A stretch of DNA of 64,000 nucleotides from Sphingomonas_R arantia (GCF_042682045.1 NZ_JBHUGS010000001.1:1116001-1180000); one strand, 5' to 3'. Shown: positions 31,902 to 40,178, numbered from the stretch's first letter. Numbers and translations are program-made. The notes: generated from the letters alone by a model not told the origin.

Positions 31902-31930
31902 TTGCGGCTGTATGACAATTGTCCTACAAG
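31902..31930 (+). promoter_or_regulatory. promoter of the dgoK unit with embedded GntR-like operator
   Basis: TTGCGG (31902-31907), 17 bases, TACAAG (31925-31930). The spacer and part of the -10 are occupied by a 20-bp inverted repeat, TGTATGACAATTGTCCTACA (31909-31928), ten bases per arm with one mismatch and centre ACAATTGT. A repressor bound there would cover the promoter. The pattern resembles sites of FadR/FCD-type GntR regulators of sugar-acid genes. No such regulator is in the window. Confidence 0.6.
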
Positions 31931-31975
31931 TTTGGCGACGAAGCCGGCTGTAGGTCGGTGCGCGCAGGAGGCGGG

Positions 31976-32899
31976 ATGACCGTACAGGACGAGTGGCGCG
32001 ACCGGGACCGGGTGGCCGGCGATTGGGGGACCAGTCGGTTGCGGCTGTTTCACCTCCGCGGCGATGCCGTGGTGCGGACCGTCACCGGGCCGGGGATCGC
32101 GGCGGTGACGGGGGCCCCGGGTGATGCGCTGATCGAGACGCTGGCCCCGTGGTTCGAGACCGGGTTGCCGCGCGATGCGGAGGTTGCGCTGTGCGGCATG
32201 GTGGGGTCGCGCAACGGGATCGCCGAGGTGCCTTATGCCGAATGTCCGGCGGATCTCGATTTGTGGCGCTCGGAGGCGCACGCGGTTGCGGTCGGTGGGC
32301 TGCGCGTGGTGATCGCGCCGGGGCTGGCCTGTACCCGCGACGACGGGGCGGCGGACGTGATGCGCGGCGAGGAGACGCAGATCTTCGGGTTGCTCAGTCT
32401 GTATCCGTCCCTGGCGCGGGGGCGGCATGTCGTCGCGTTGCCGGGCACGCATGGGAAGTGGGCGGAGGTGGTCGACGGGCGGGTCGTGCGGTTCCGGACG
32501 TTCCTGACCGGTGAGTTGTTCGCGTTGTTGCGCGACCAGTCGACGCTCACGCGCGCGGGGGCTGACGATAGCGGCGGCGAGGACGGTTTCGTGGCCGGGT
32601 TGGAGCGGTCCGATGCGGGCGGGCTGCTCGGGTCGCTGTTCGAGGCGCGGGCTGCGCAGTTGCGGGAGGGACGGTCGCGCGGCTGGGCGGTCGGGTTCCT
32701 GTCCGGGCTGACGATCGGGCATGAGGTGCGCGAGGGGCTGGCCACTGCCGACCCGGACGGGTCGGTGATGCTGGTGGGTGATCCGGTGCTGACCGCGCTC
32801 TATACGCAGGCGTTGGCGCGACACGGGCGCGCGGCGGAGACGTGCGACGGATCGGTGGCCGCGCTGGCCGGATTGCGGATGTTGGGAGAGCGACCATGA
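31976..32899 (+). CDS. dgoK: 2-dehydro-3-deoxygalactonokinase
   Basis: 307 residues from ATG at 31976 with GGAGGCGGG directly upstream. Phosphorylates 2-keto-3-deoxy-galactonate at O6. Actin-like ATPase fold with GDWGTSRLRLFHL at the N-terminus, ALCGMVGSRNGIAEVPYA, MRGEETQIFG, ALPGTHGKWAEVVDGRV, and a C-terminal GDPVLTALYTQAL segment; all agree with the DgoK family. Overlaps the aldolase gene (ATGA). Confidence 0.95.
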   Translation: MTVQDEWRDRDRVAGDWGTSRLRLFHLRGDAVVRTVTGPGIAAVTGAPGDALIETLAPWFETGLPRDAEVALCGMVGSRNGIAEVPYAECPADLDLWRSEAHAVAVGGLRVVIAPGLACTRDDGAADVMRGEETQIFGLLSLYPSLARGRHVVALPGTHGKWAEVVDGRVVRFRTFLTGELFALLRDQSTLTRAGADDSGGEDGFVAGLERSDAGGLLGSLFEARAAQLREGRSRGWAVGFLSGLTIGHEVREGLATADPDGSVMLVGDPVLTALYTQALARHGRAAETCDGSVAALAGLRMLGERP

Positions 32900-33540
32900 C
32901 GATCGACGATGTGCTGGCCGGCGGCGCGCCGCCCGTGGTGGCGATCCTGCGCGGCGTGCGGCCGGACGAGGCGGTCGCGGTGGCGGGTGCGTTGGTCGAC
33001 GCGGGGATCCTGCTGATCGAGGTGCCGATGAATTCGCCGGACCCGATCGACAGCATCGCGGCGATCCAGGCGGAATATGGCGACCGCGCGCTGATCGGAG
33101 CGGGCACGGTGCTGACGACAGAGATGGTCGTAGCGGTGGCGGCGACGGGCGGCCGGTTGATGGTGACGCCGAACACGAACCCCGCGGTGATCGCGGCGGG
33201 GGTCGCGGCCGGGCTGGAGCCGATGCCCGGGTTCGTCACGCCGAGCGAGGCATTCGCGGCGATCGCGGCGGGGGCGAGGCGGCTGAAGCTGTTTCCGGCG
33301 ACCGCGTTCGGGCCGGCGTATCTGAAGGCGATCGGGGAGGTGTTGCCGAAGTCCGTGCCGTTGTGGGCGGTTGGCGGCACCGGCGCGGACAATATCGGCG
33401 ACTGGCTGGCGGCGGGGGCCGAGGGGATCGGCGTCGGCGGGGCGCTGTTCCGGCCGGGCGACAGTGTGGCGGATGTGGCGGCGAAAGCCGCGGCGCTGGT
33501 GACGGCGTGGCGGCGGTACCGCGACGGCGCGTCGCGTTGA
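32896..33540 (+). CDS. dgoA: 2-dehydro-3-deoxy-6-phosphogalactonate aldolase
   Basis: 214 residues from ATG at 32896. TIM-barrel Schiff-base aldolase of the KDPG/KDPGal family; cleaves KDPGal to pyruvate and glyceraldehyde-3-phosphate. VVAILRGVRPDEAV with the Glu/Arg start, GILLIEVPMNSPDP, ALIGAGTVLTTEMV, and RRLKLFPATAFGPAYLKA with the Schiff-base Lys. MNSPDP, instead of the TLRTP of KDPG aldolases, supports the galactonate assignment. Confidence 0.94.
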   Translation: MTIDDVLAGGAPPVVAILRGVRPDEAVAVAGALVDAGILLIEVPMNSPDPIDSIAAIQAEYGDRALIGAGTVLTTEMVVAVAATGGRLMVTPNTNPAVIAAGVAAGLEPMPGFVTPSEAFAAIAAGARRLKLFPATAFGPAYLKAIGEVLPKSVPLWAVGGTGADNIGDWLAAGAEGIGVGGALFRPGDSVADVAAKAAALVTAWRRYRDGASR

Positions 33541-33572
33541 CGACGGGTATCGACAGGCAGAACGAGGATGCG

Positions 33573-34457
33573 ATGGACATGACGACGATGGCGGAACCCG
33601 TTTGGGAAGTCGGCGCGGAACTGGGCGAGGGACCGGTGTGGGTCGCGCGCGACCGGGCGCTGTGGTTCACGGACATCAAGGGGCGGCGCATCCACCGCTT
33701 CGATCCGGCGAACGGCGAGCGGACGGGATGGGACGCGCCGGGGATGCCGGGGTTCGCGTTGCCGGCGGCGCGTGGCGGGTTCGTGGTCGGCATGGCGGAC
33801 GGGTTGCACCGGTTCGATCCGGCGGACGGATCGTTTGCGATGCTGGCGGCGGTCGAGCCCGATCTGCCGGGCAACCGGCTGAACGATGCGGTGGTCGATC
33901 GCGCCGGCCGGTTGTGGTTCGGGACGATGGACAATGGCGAGACGGACGCCAGCGGGATGCTGTACCGGTTGCAGGCGGACGGTGTACCGCGTGCGATGGG
34001 TGGCGAGTGCGTCATCACCAACGGTCCCGCGGTCAGCCCGGAGGGGACGATCCTGTACCATGTCGATACGCTGGCGCGCGTGATCTACGCGTTCGCGCTG
34101 GATGCGGACGGGGCCTTGAGCGACCGGCGGGTGTTCGCGACGATCGACCCGGCAGACGGGCATCCGGACGGGGTGAGCATGGATGCCGAGGGGCATGTCT
34201 GGGTCGGGCTGTACGGAGGCTGGTCCGCGCGGCGTTATGCGCCGGATGGGACGCTGGTCGAGACGGTGCGGTTCCCGCTCGCCAACGTGACGAAGGTGGC
34301 GTTCGGCGGCCCGGACCTGCGCACCGCGTTCGCCACGACGGCCAAGCAGGGGTTGAGTGCCGAGGCGCTGGCGGCGCAACCGCTGGCGGGGGCGCTGTTC
34401 GCGTTTCCGGTGGCGGTGCCGGGGTTGGAAGGGCGCGAGGTTTCGGTCGGGATTTGA
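33573..34457 (+). CDS. SMP-30/gluconolactonase family sugar lactonase
   Basis: 294 residues from ATG at 33573, preceded by GAGGA. Six-bladed beta-propeller lactonase with divalent-metal ligands: the early Glu in AELGEGPVWV, Asn and Asp in GNRLNDAVVDRAGRLWFGTM, ITNGPAVSPEG and HPDGVSMDAEGHVWVGLYGG. Opens the galactono- or arabinono-lactone made by the 1-dehydrogenase. Thirty-two bases after the aldolase; last of the dgoK-dgoA-lactonase unit. Confidence 0.93.
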   Translation: MDMTTMAEPVWEVGAELGEGPVWVARDRALWFTDIKGRRIHRFDPANGERTGWDAPGMPGFALPAARGGFVVGMADGLHRFDPADGSFAMLAAVEPDLPGNRLNDAVVDRAGRLWFGTMDNGETDASGMLYRLQADGVPRAMGGECVITNGPAVSPEGTILYHVDTLARVIYAFALDADGALSDRRVFATIDPADGHPDGVSMDAEGHVWVGLYGGWSARRYAPDGTLVETVRFPLANVTKVAFGGPDLRTAFATTAKQGLSAEALAAQPLAGALFAFPVAVPGLEGREVSVGI

Positions 34458-34484
34458 GGGTTCGTCGCTGAGTTAGCATCCCGC

Positions 34485-34503
34485 CCCCGTTTGGTTCGAG
34501 CCT
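34485..34503. repeat. palindromic repeat family A, truncated
   Basis: CCCCGTTTGGTTCGAGCCT is present, then the sequence departs to CTCACGCCGTCAGGGTGAG, a small unrelated hairpin. The break lies inside the arm, as if the element was cut by a rearrangement. Confidence 0.8.
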
Positions 34504-34543
34504 CACGCCGTCAGGGTGAGGTGGTAGAGATGCAGTACGGGCC

Positions 34544-35404
34544 TCAAGTCCGCCCGCGGTCCCAGCGGACGCGGGCGACGAGGTGGTCGATGAAGTTGCG
34601 CAGTTCGGTGCGGCGGGCGGTGGGTTCGACAACCTGTTCGTTCAGGCCGAGCTGCCAGGCGAGGTCGTGGCGGGCGGGGTCATCGCCGAGCGTTTCGATC
34701 AGGACGGCCTGGCGTTCGAGGTCTGCCTCGTCGGCGACGAGGCCCTGTTCGATCAGGTCTTCCTGCTGACGCCGGAGTGCCACGGCGATTTCGCCGAGCG
34801 AGAGTTCGGGGTGATATTGCACGCCCCAAAAGATGCCGCCGTCGTGGCGGATCTCGGCGGCCTGGACGCGGGTGACGGAGTTGGAGGCGAGCAGCGTGGC
34901 GTCGGCGGGGAGCGAGACGACCTCGTCGCCGTGGATCGCGGGCGCGTCATAGGCGGCGGGGCGGCCGGCGAGGAGCGGGTGATCGCGGCCGGCATCGGTG
35001 GCGGCGATGCGGCGCGCGAAGCCGGCCTCCTGACGCTTGTCCATCGCCTGCACCTGTCCGCCGGCCGCGGCGACCGCGACCTGTAGCCCGGCGCAGGAGC
35101 CGAAGGACGGTGTGCCCGAGGCGAACACGGCGCGCATGAAATCGAGCTGGCGGCGCACCGCGGGGCTGTCCTCGTACACGTGGAGCGGCGAGCCGGTGAT
35201 GAACACCGCGTCGTAAGCAGCGAGCGTCGCGACGTCGGGGGCGTCGCCGTCCGGGTCTGCGGGCGCGATCCGGTCGCATTGTGCGTCGGGGGCGAGTTCG
35301 AGCAGTGTTTCGATGTAGGTTTCGCCGGAGCTGGTGCCGACATGCGCGCGGCGCGCCTCGCGTTCGTCCGCGGTTTCACTTTCGGCGACGAGGAAACGCA
35401 ACAT
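34544..35404 (-). CDS. class I glutamine amidotransferase family protein
   Basis: 286 residues from ATG at 35402-35404; the open frame extends upstream into non-conserved sequence. GATase triad visible: C104 in GSCAGLQ, H198 and E200 in GVQYHPE. N-terminal LRFLVAESE and AAYDAVFITGSP are standard. The C-terminal 80 residues are a family-specific helical part. There is no synthetase partner nearby; related free-standing proteins resemble gamma-glutamyl hydrolases (PuuD or GMP-synthase-like GATases). Confidence 0.82.
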   Translation of the reverse strand: MLRFLVAESETADEREARRAHVGTSSGETYIETLLELAPDAQCDRIAPADPDGDAPDVATLAAYDAVFITGSPLHVYEDSPAVRRQLDFMRAVFASGTPSFGSCAGLQVAVAAAGGQVQAMDKRQEAGFARRIAATDAGRDHPLLAGRPAAYDAPAIHGDEVVSLPADATLLASNSVTRVQAAEIRHDGGIFWGVQYHPELSLGEIAVALRRQQEDLIEQGLVADEADLERQAVLIETLGDDPARHDLAWQLGLNEQVVEPTARRTELRNFIDHLVARVRWDRGRT

Positions 35405-35568
35405 GGGCCAGGCGTCCGATCCGGGGCGGCCGGCCAAGCGGGCGCGGCGGGGGAGCCTCGGGAACGGTGCTGTTTGGCAACGGTTCCCGCCGGGCCGGGC
35501 AATAAAGTCGGTGAACATCGCGGGATCAGGGGCGTTCACCCCCGCCACCCCCGTGCATTAGGACCGCC

Positions 35569-36618
35569 GTGACCGCTCTGCCCGCCCACCCATCGCGGCT
35601 GTCCCCGGACGGTCCCGCCGCATCGGCCGAGATCGCGCCGGCCGACCGCGCCGCGCTCGCGCTGATCGCGGTCGAGCGGACGCGGATGCCGATCGTGGTG
35701 AGCGATGCGTCGCAGCCGGACAGCCCGATCATCCTGGCGAACGAGGCATTCCTGCGGTTGACCGGTTATTCGGCGGACGAGGTGATCGGGCGGAATTGTC
35801 GGTTCCTGCAGGGGCGCGACACCGATCCGGCGGCGGTCGAGCAGATTCGCGCGGGTCTCAAGACCGGGCGCGACATCACCGTCAGCCTGCAGAATTACCG
35901 CAAGGACGGCAGCGCGTTCTGGAACGAGTTGCAGATCAGCCCGATCCGCAACGACGGGGGCGAGGTGGTCTATTATCTGGCGTCGCAGATGGACGTGACC
36001 GACCGGCGGCAGGCGCAGCTGCTCGAGAAAAGCGAGCATCGCCTGCTGAAGGAGGTCGACCACCGCGCAAAGAACGCATTGGCGCTGGTGCAGGGGATCG
36101 TGCGGCTGAGCCGGTCGGACGACAGCGTCGCCTACGCCAAGGCCGTGCAGGGGCGGGTCGATTCGATCGCGCATGCGCACGGCCTGCTGGCGGCGGGCGG
36201 GTGGCGCGACGTGGACCTGGAGTCGATCATCCGCGGCGAGATGGAGCCGTTCGGACGGCAGCATGTCGTGCCGAGCGGGCGGCCGGTGGCGATCGCGCCG
36301 GTGCAGGTGCAGCCGCTGGCGCTGGTGATGCACGAGATGCTGTCGAACGCGGGGAAGCACGGCGCGCTGTCCGTGCCGGGCGGGCGCGTGGTGATCCGCT
36401 GGACGCCGTTGCTGGACGAGGACGGCGTGTCGATCGACTGGATCGAGACGGGCGGGCCGGCAGTGGCGCCGCATCCGGTGCCGGGGTTCGGATGGCGGAT
36501 GCTGACGAGCATCGTGCGGAGCCAGATGCGGGGCACGGTGACATTTGACCTGCAGCCGGGCGGCCTGCGCGCGACGCTGATCGTGCGGCGGCGGCAGGGG
36601 GCGGGCGAGGGCGTCTGA
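35569..36618 (+). CDS. LOV-domain HWE histidine kinase (blue-light sensor)
   Basis: 349 residues from GTG at 35569. Residues about 30-145 are a LOV-type PAS domain with all flavin-binding marks, including GRNCRFLQG (photo-active Cys77), NYRKDGSAFWNELQ and the flavin-contact Gln140 in ASQMDVT. The kinase part is HWE class: phospho-acceptor His165 in EVDHRAKNALALVQGIVRL, Asn260 in MLSNAGKHGAL, and W291-E293 in DWIETGGP. There is no membrane segment, so it is a soluble blue-light photoreceptor. No response regulator is next to it. HWE LOV kinases control stress or adhesion in other Alphaproteobacteria. Confidence 0.95.
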   Translation: MTALPAHPSRLSPDGPAASAEIAPADRAALALIAVERTRMPIVVSDASQPDSPIILANEAFLRLTGYSADEVIGRNCRFLQGRDTDPAAVEQIRAGLKTGRDITVSLQNYRKDGSAFWNELQISPIRNDGGEVVYYLASQMDVTDRRQAQLLEKSEHRLLKEVDHRAKNALALVQGIVRLSRSDDSVAYAKAVQGRVDSIAHAHGLLAAGGWRDVDLESIIRGEMEPFGRQHVVPSGRPVAIAPVQVQPLALVMHEMLSNAGKHGALSVPGGRVVIRWTPLLDEDGVSIDWIETGGPAVAPHPVPGFGWRMLTSIVRSQMRGTVTFDLQPGGLRATLIVRRRQGAGEGV

Positions 36619-36663
36619 CCGGGATCGTGCGGAACTCCGCCGGGAACGGGGCGTAGTCGCGGC

Positions 36664-37404
36664 ATGACGATACGCCTTTTCCATGTTTCCGACCTCCATT
36701 TCGGCCGTGCCGACGGCGAAGCGCTCAACTGGTTCGAACGGCTGGTCCATGCGGAGAAGCCGACTGCGGTGGTATGCACCGGCGACCTGACGATGCGCGC
36801 GCGGTCCGCCGAGTATAAGGCGGCGCGGGTCTGGCTGGAGCGGCTGGGCGTGCCGGTGACGATCGAGCCCGGCAATCACGACATTCCGTATCACAACCCG
36901 CTGATGCGGTTGTTGTCGCCCTATCGCCGGTACCGCGCGGTGGAACGCGCGCTGGAACGGCCGATCGACCTGCCGGGTGTGATGCTGGTGCCGCTCAAGA
37001 CCACCGCGCGGTTCCAGTGGCGGACGAACTGGGCCTATGGGCGGGTGAGCAAGGACGGGCTCAGGGAAGCGTTGGCGCAGCTGAAGACGCGGACACCGGG
37101 GACGGTTGCGATCGTGGCGTGCCACCATCCGTTGATCGACGGCGCGCATGTCCACGGCGAGGCGAAGACCGATGGCGGCAAGGCGGCACTCGACGCGCTG
37201 GCGGCGGCCGGGGCGGATGCGGTGCTGAGCGGGCATGTGCATGACCCGTTCGATGTGGCGCATCCGGTGGGCGGACGGACGGTGCGGTTGATCGGGGCGG
37301 GGACCTTGTCGGAACGGCTGCGGACGAGCCGGCCTTCATTCAACGAGCTGATCGTGAAGGATGGGGTGCTGGAGGTTAAGCCGCGGATTTTCGAGCTGGC
37401 GTAG
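36664..37404 (+). CDS. metallophosphoesterase family protein
   Basis: 246 residues. Calcineurin-like fold with the metal-site motifs FHVSDLHFG, VVCTGDLTMRA, EPGNHDIPYH, VACHHPLID and SGHVHDP. Close in layout to class III cyclic nucleotide phosphodiesterases (CpdA) but the substrate cannot be told. Starts 45 bases after the LOV kinase on the same strand and may be co-transcribed, which would couple light sensing to this esterase. Confidence 0.9.
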   Translation: MTIRLFHVSDLHFGRADGEALNWFERLVHAEKPTAVVCTGDLTMRARSAEYKAARVWLERLGVPVTIEPGNHDIPYHNPLMRLLSPYRRYRAVERALERPIDLPGVMLVPLKTTARFQWRTNWAYGRVSKDGLREALAQLKTRTPGTVAIVACHHPLIDGAHVHGEAKTDGGKAALDALAAAGADAVLSGHVHDPFDVAHPVGGRTVRLIGAGTLSERLRTSRPSFNELIVKDGVLEVKPRIFELA

Positions 37405-37440
37405 ACTGAGGCGGGGCCGTCTCGGCTGCGCTCGCCCCGC

Positions 37441-37504
37441 CCCGTTTGGTTCGAGCCTGTCGAGAACTCTGCGCGGAGTTCTCGACAGGCTCGAACCAAA
37501 CGGG
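37441..37504. repeat. palindromic repeat family A, complete copy
   Basis: Perfect 29-bp arms (37441-37469, 37476-37504) around a 6-base centre, between the convergent phosphoesterase and GreA/B-like genes. Best-preserved copy together with 2793-2854. Confidence 0.95.
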
Positions 37505-37550
37505 TTTGGGTTTGGGTTTGACACGCGGGTTAAGCTGACTGTGCGGGAGC

Positions 37551-38039
37551 TTAGTCCGGGATGGCCTCGATCGCGACGATCTCGATGTCCACGGTCTTCC
37601 CGCCTGCTTTGAACGGGGCGACGTCGTCCACCGACAATCCCATCAGCGCGCGGGCCAACGGCGAGGTGAAGGCGATGCGGCCTTCGGTGGGGTCGGCTTC
37701 GTCTTCGCCGACCAGGTCGATCGTCTGGTCCGGGCCGCCGTCGCGCGCGTGTGTGACGCGAGTGCCGAAGGCGACGACGCTGCCGTCCGGGATCGGTGCG
37801 ACCTGCGCGGTGGCGCGGCGGGCGTGCCAGTAGCGGAGGTTGCGGCGGATTTCCTTGACCGCGGCCTCGTCCGCCTTGGTCGCGAGCGCCGTTTCGAGGC
37901 GGTCTTCCCATAGCGTCGCGTGGCCCGCGATCAGCGCGAGGCCGCGGGCGGTGACGAGGTTGGGTCCGGGTGGGATCGGCAGATCGGGACGCGGTTCGAG
38001 ATGTTCTTCATCGCTCTCGCGACGAAATGCGACGGACAT
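37551..38039 (-). CDS. GreA/GreB family transcription elongation factor-like protein
   Basis: 162 residues. The C-terminal half matches the GreA/GreB C-terminal domain (GSVVAFGTRVTHARDGGPDQTIDLVGEDEADPTEGRIAFTSPLARALMG). The N-terminal half has a helical segment (LWEDRLETALATKADEAAVKEIRRNLRYWHARRATAQV) in place of the Gre coiled coil; no typical paired acidic tip (DxxE) is obvious, so it may bind polymerase without stimulating cleavage, as with Rnk or Gfh-type relatives. Confidence 0.85.
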   Translation of the reverse strand: MSVAFRRESDEEHLEPRPDLPIPPGPNLVTARGLALIAGHATLWEDRLETALATKADEAAVKEIRRNLRYWHARRATAQVAPIPDGSVVAFGTRVTHARDGGPDQTIDLVGEDEADPTEGRIAFTSPLARALMGLSVDDVAPFKAGGKTVDIEIVAIEAIPD

Positions 38040-38078
38040 GGACGTTGGGCTCCAAAGACGAGTTGAGGTGGCCGCGGG

Positions 38079-38645
38079 TCAGCGGCGTTCGTAGGTTCCG
38101 ATCAGGCGACCGCGAGCGATGGCGAGCGCTTCGAGCACGTCGCGGACCGCGCTGCGGCCGGGATGCGCGCCGAGGTCGCTGGGCGCGCCGAGCGCGTAGA
38201 GCTGGAACACGTAGCGGTGCGGGCCGTGGCCGGTGGGCGGGTCGGGAGCGAGCCAGTCGGTGCGCAGGTAGGAGTTGCGGCCGATCTGGACGCCGGGTTC
38301 GCCGGTCGACAGCTCGCCTTCGGTCAGGAAACCGGGGGCGGGGGTGAGGCGGTGGACGATCGCGTGGACGAGCGGCGACAGGAGCGGCGGGTCGGCGTCC
38401 TCCACGATCAGCAGCAGTTCGGCGGCGGCGTCCGTGATATTGTCCCAGGCCAGCGGGGGCGAGATGCCGACGCCGTCGTCGGTGAACCGGACGGGGAGGG
38501 CCGTACCATCCTCGAACGCCGGGCTGGTCAGGCGGATCGTGTCGGGGACCGCGACGAGCGCAGGGTCGGCCCAGACGAGCTTTTCCATGCCAGGACGCAC
38601 GTCATGCAGCGCGTGGCCCACGCCTTCGGGGATATGTTCGAGCAT
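38079..38645 (-). CDS. YbhB/YbcL family (PEBP, Raf kinase inhibitor-like) protein
   Basis: 188 residues. Phosphatidylethanolamine-binding-protein fold: IRLTSPAFEDGTALPVRFTDDGVGISPPLAWDN, ELLLIVEDADPP, GRNSYLRTDWLAPDPPTGHGPHRYVFQLYALG. No signal peptide, so cytosolic. Bacterial members have no settled function. Stands 39 bases ahead of the GreA/B-like gene on the same strand. Confidence 0.92.
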   Translation of the reverse strand: MLEHIPEGVGHALHDVRPGMEKLVWADPALVAVPDTIRLTSPAFEDGTALPVRFTDDGVGISPPLAWDNITDAAAELLLIVEDADPPLLSPLVHAIVHRLTPAPGFLTEGELSTGEPGVQIGRNSYLRTDWLAPDPPTGHGPHRYVFQLYALGAPSDLGAHPGRSAVRDVLEALAIARGRLIGTYERR

Positions 38646-38675
38646 GACGACGTCTCCTTCGCGGGCCTCAACGCG

Positions 38676-39998
38676 TCAGCCGGGCGGATCGCTCCGCCGG
38701 TCGTTGCGGAGGGCGTCCCAATGGGCGAGCCGTTCGGCGATCTTGGCCTCGAACCCGCGGGGGGCGGGGACGTAGAAGGTCTGCGGCGACATTTCTTCCG
38801 GCCAATAGTCGTCGCCGGAGAAGGCGTCGGGCTCGTCGTGGTCGTAATGATAGCCGCTGCCGTAGCCGGCCGACTTCATGAGCTTGGTCGATCCGTTGAG
38901 GATGAGTTTCGGCGGCATCAGCGAGCCGGTCTCCTTGGCGGAGCGCGCGGCGGCCTTCCACGCGGCATAGCCGGCGTTTGATTTGGGGGCGGTCGCCAGG
39001 TAGACGCAGGCGTTGGCGATCGCCAGTTCGCCCTCGGGCGAGCCGAGAAAGTCGTAGCTGTCCTTGGCGGCGAGGCACTGGACGAGCGCCTGCGGGTCGG
39101 CGAGGCCGATATCCTCCGACGCCATGCGGACGAGCCGGCGAAGGAGGAACAGCGGCTCCTCGCCGGCGACCAGCATGCGGGCGAGATAATAGAGCGCGGC
39201 CTGCGGATCGGACCCGCGCACGGCCTTGTGGAGCGCGGAGATGAGGTTGTAGTGCCCCTCGCGGTCCTTGTCGTAGACCGCCATGCGGCGGTGCAGGAGC
39301 GCCGCGAGCGCGGCCGGATCGAGCGGTTCGGGGATCGCAATGCCGAACAGCGTTTCGGCCTGGTTGAGCAGGAAGCGGCCGTCGCCGTCCGCCGAGGCGA
39401 TGAGTGCTGCGCGGGCGTCGGGGAGCAGCGGGAGCGGGCGCTGTTCGACGGCCTCGGCGCGGTCGAGCAGGCCATTCAGCGCGGTGGCGTCGAGCCGGTT
39501 GAGGATCAGGACCTGCGCGCGGCTGAGCAGAGCGGCGTTGAGTTCGAACGAGGGGTTTTCGGTGGTGGCGCCGACCAGCACGACGGTGCCGTCCTCGACA
39601 TAGGGCAAGAAGCCGTCCTGCTGCGCGCGGTTGAAGCGGTGGATCTCGTCCACGAACAGCAAAGTGCGCTGACCGAGGCGGCGGTGGTCGCGTGCCTCGG
39701 CGAATATCTTCTTCAGGTCGGCGACGCCGGAGAAGACGGCCGAGACCGCTGCGTAGCGGAGGCCGACCGCGTCGGCGAGGAGGCGGGCGATGGTGGTCTT
39801 GCCGGTGCCGGGCGGGCCCCACAGCACGATCGACGACATGCGCCCGGCGGCGATCATCCGGCCGATCGCACCGTCCGGACCGACGAGATGATCCTGGCCG
39901 ATGACCTCCGCCAGCGTCGCCGGGCGGAGCCGGTCGGCGAGCGGGGCGGTGTCGGGAGTGGCGGCGGTGTCGTCGGGGGTGGGGGCGAAGAGGTCCAT
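38676..39998 (-). CDS. rarA: replication-associated recombination protein A (MgsA/RarA)
   Basis: 440 residues from ATG at 39996-39998 (the frame stays open further upstream without family features). AAA+ ATPase acting at stalled replication forks. Walker A in VLWGPPGTGKTTIARLL, Walker B LLFVDEIHRFNRAQQD, sensor 1 VGATTENPSFELN, and a C-terminal tetramerisation part (MASEDIGLADPQAL, KETGSLMPP, GYGSGYHYDHDEPD). 30 bases before the PEBP gene. Confidence 0.95.
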   Translation of the reverse strand: MDLFAPTPDDTAATPDTAPLADRLRPATLAEVIGQDHLVGPDGAIGRMIAAGRMSSIVLWGPPGTGKTTIARLLADAVGLRYAAVSAVFSGVADLKKIFAEARDHRRLGQRTLLFVDEIHRFNRAQQDGFLPYVEDGTVVLVGATTENPSFELNAALLSRAQVLILNRLDATALNGLLDRAEAVEQRPLPLLPDARAALIASADGDGRFLLNQAETLFGIAIPEPLDPAALAALLHRRMAVYDKDREGHYNLISALHKAVRGSDPQAALYYLARMLVAGEEPLFLLRRLVRMASEDIGLADPQALVQCLAAKDSYDFLGSPEGELAIANACVYLATAPKSNAGYAAWKAAARSAKETGSLMPPKLILNGSTKLMKSAGYGSGYHYDHDEPDAFSGDDYWPEEMSPQTFYVPAPRGFEAKIAERLAHWDALRNDRRSDPPG

Positions 39999-40089
39999 GT
40001 AGGGTGGGATATAGGGCGCGCGGTGGGGGTGGCCAACTTTTCGCGGCGGGTGTGCGGACGCTGGCGGTTTGGTGGCGCACTCCGCCACC

Positions 40090-40178
40090 GTCGTCATCCC
40101 GGCGTAGGCCGGGATCTCGTTCTGGCTTGGGGTGTTGCTCGACCTGAGGGAGATCCCGGCTTTCGCCGGGATGACGGC
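40090..40178. repeat. inverted pair of family B palindromic repeats
   Basis: CGTCATCCCGGCGTAGGCCG then GGATCTC at 40090-40117 faces GGGAGATCCCGGCTTTCGCC then GGGATGACG at 40147-40178. The two copies are mirror images about 30 bases apart, each also a small palindrome, as in a REPIN. Located between rarA and the glycosyltransferase. Confidence 0.85.
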
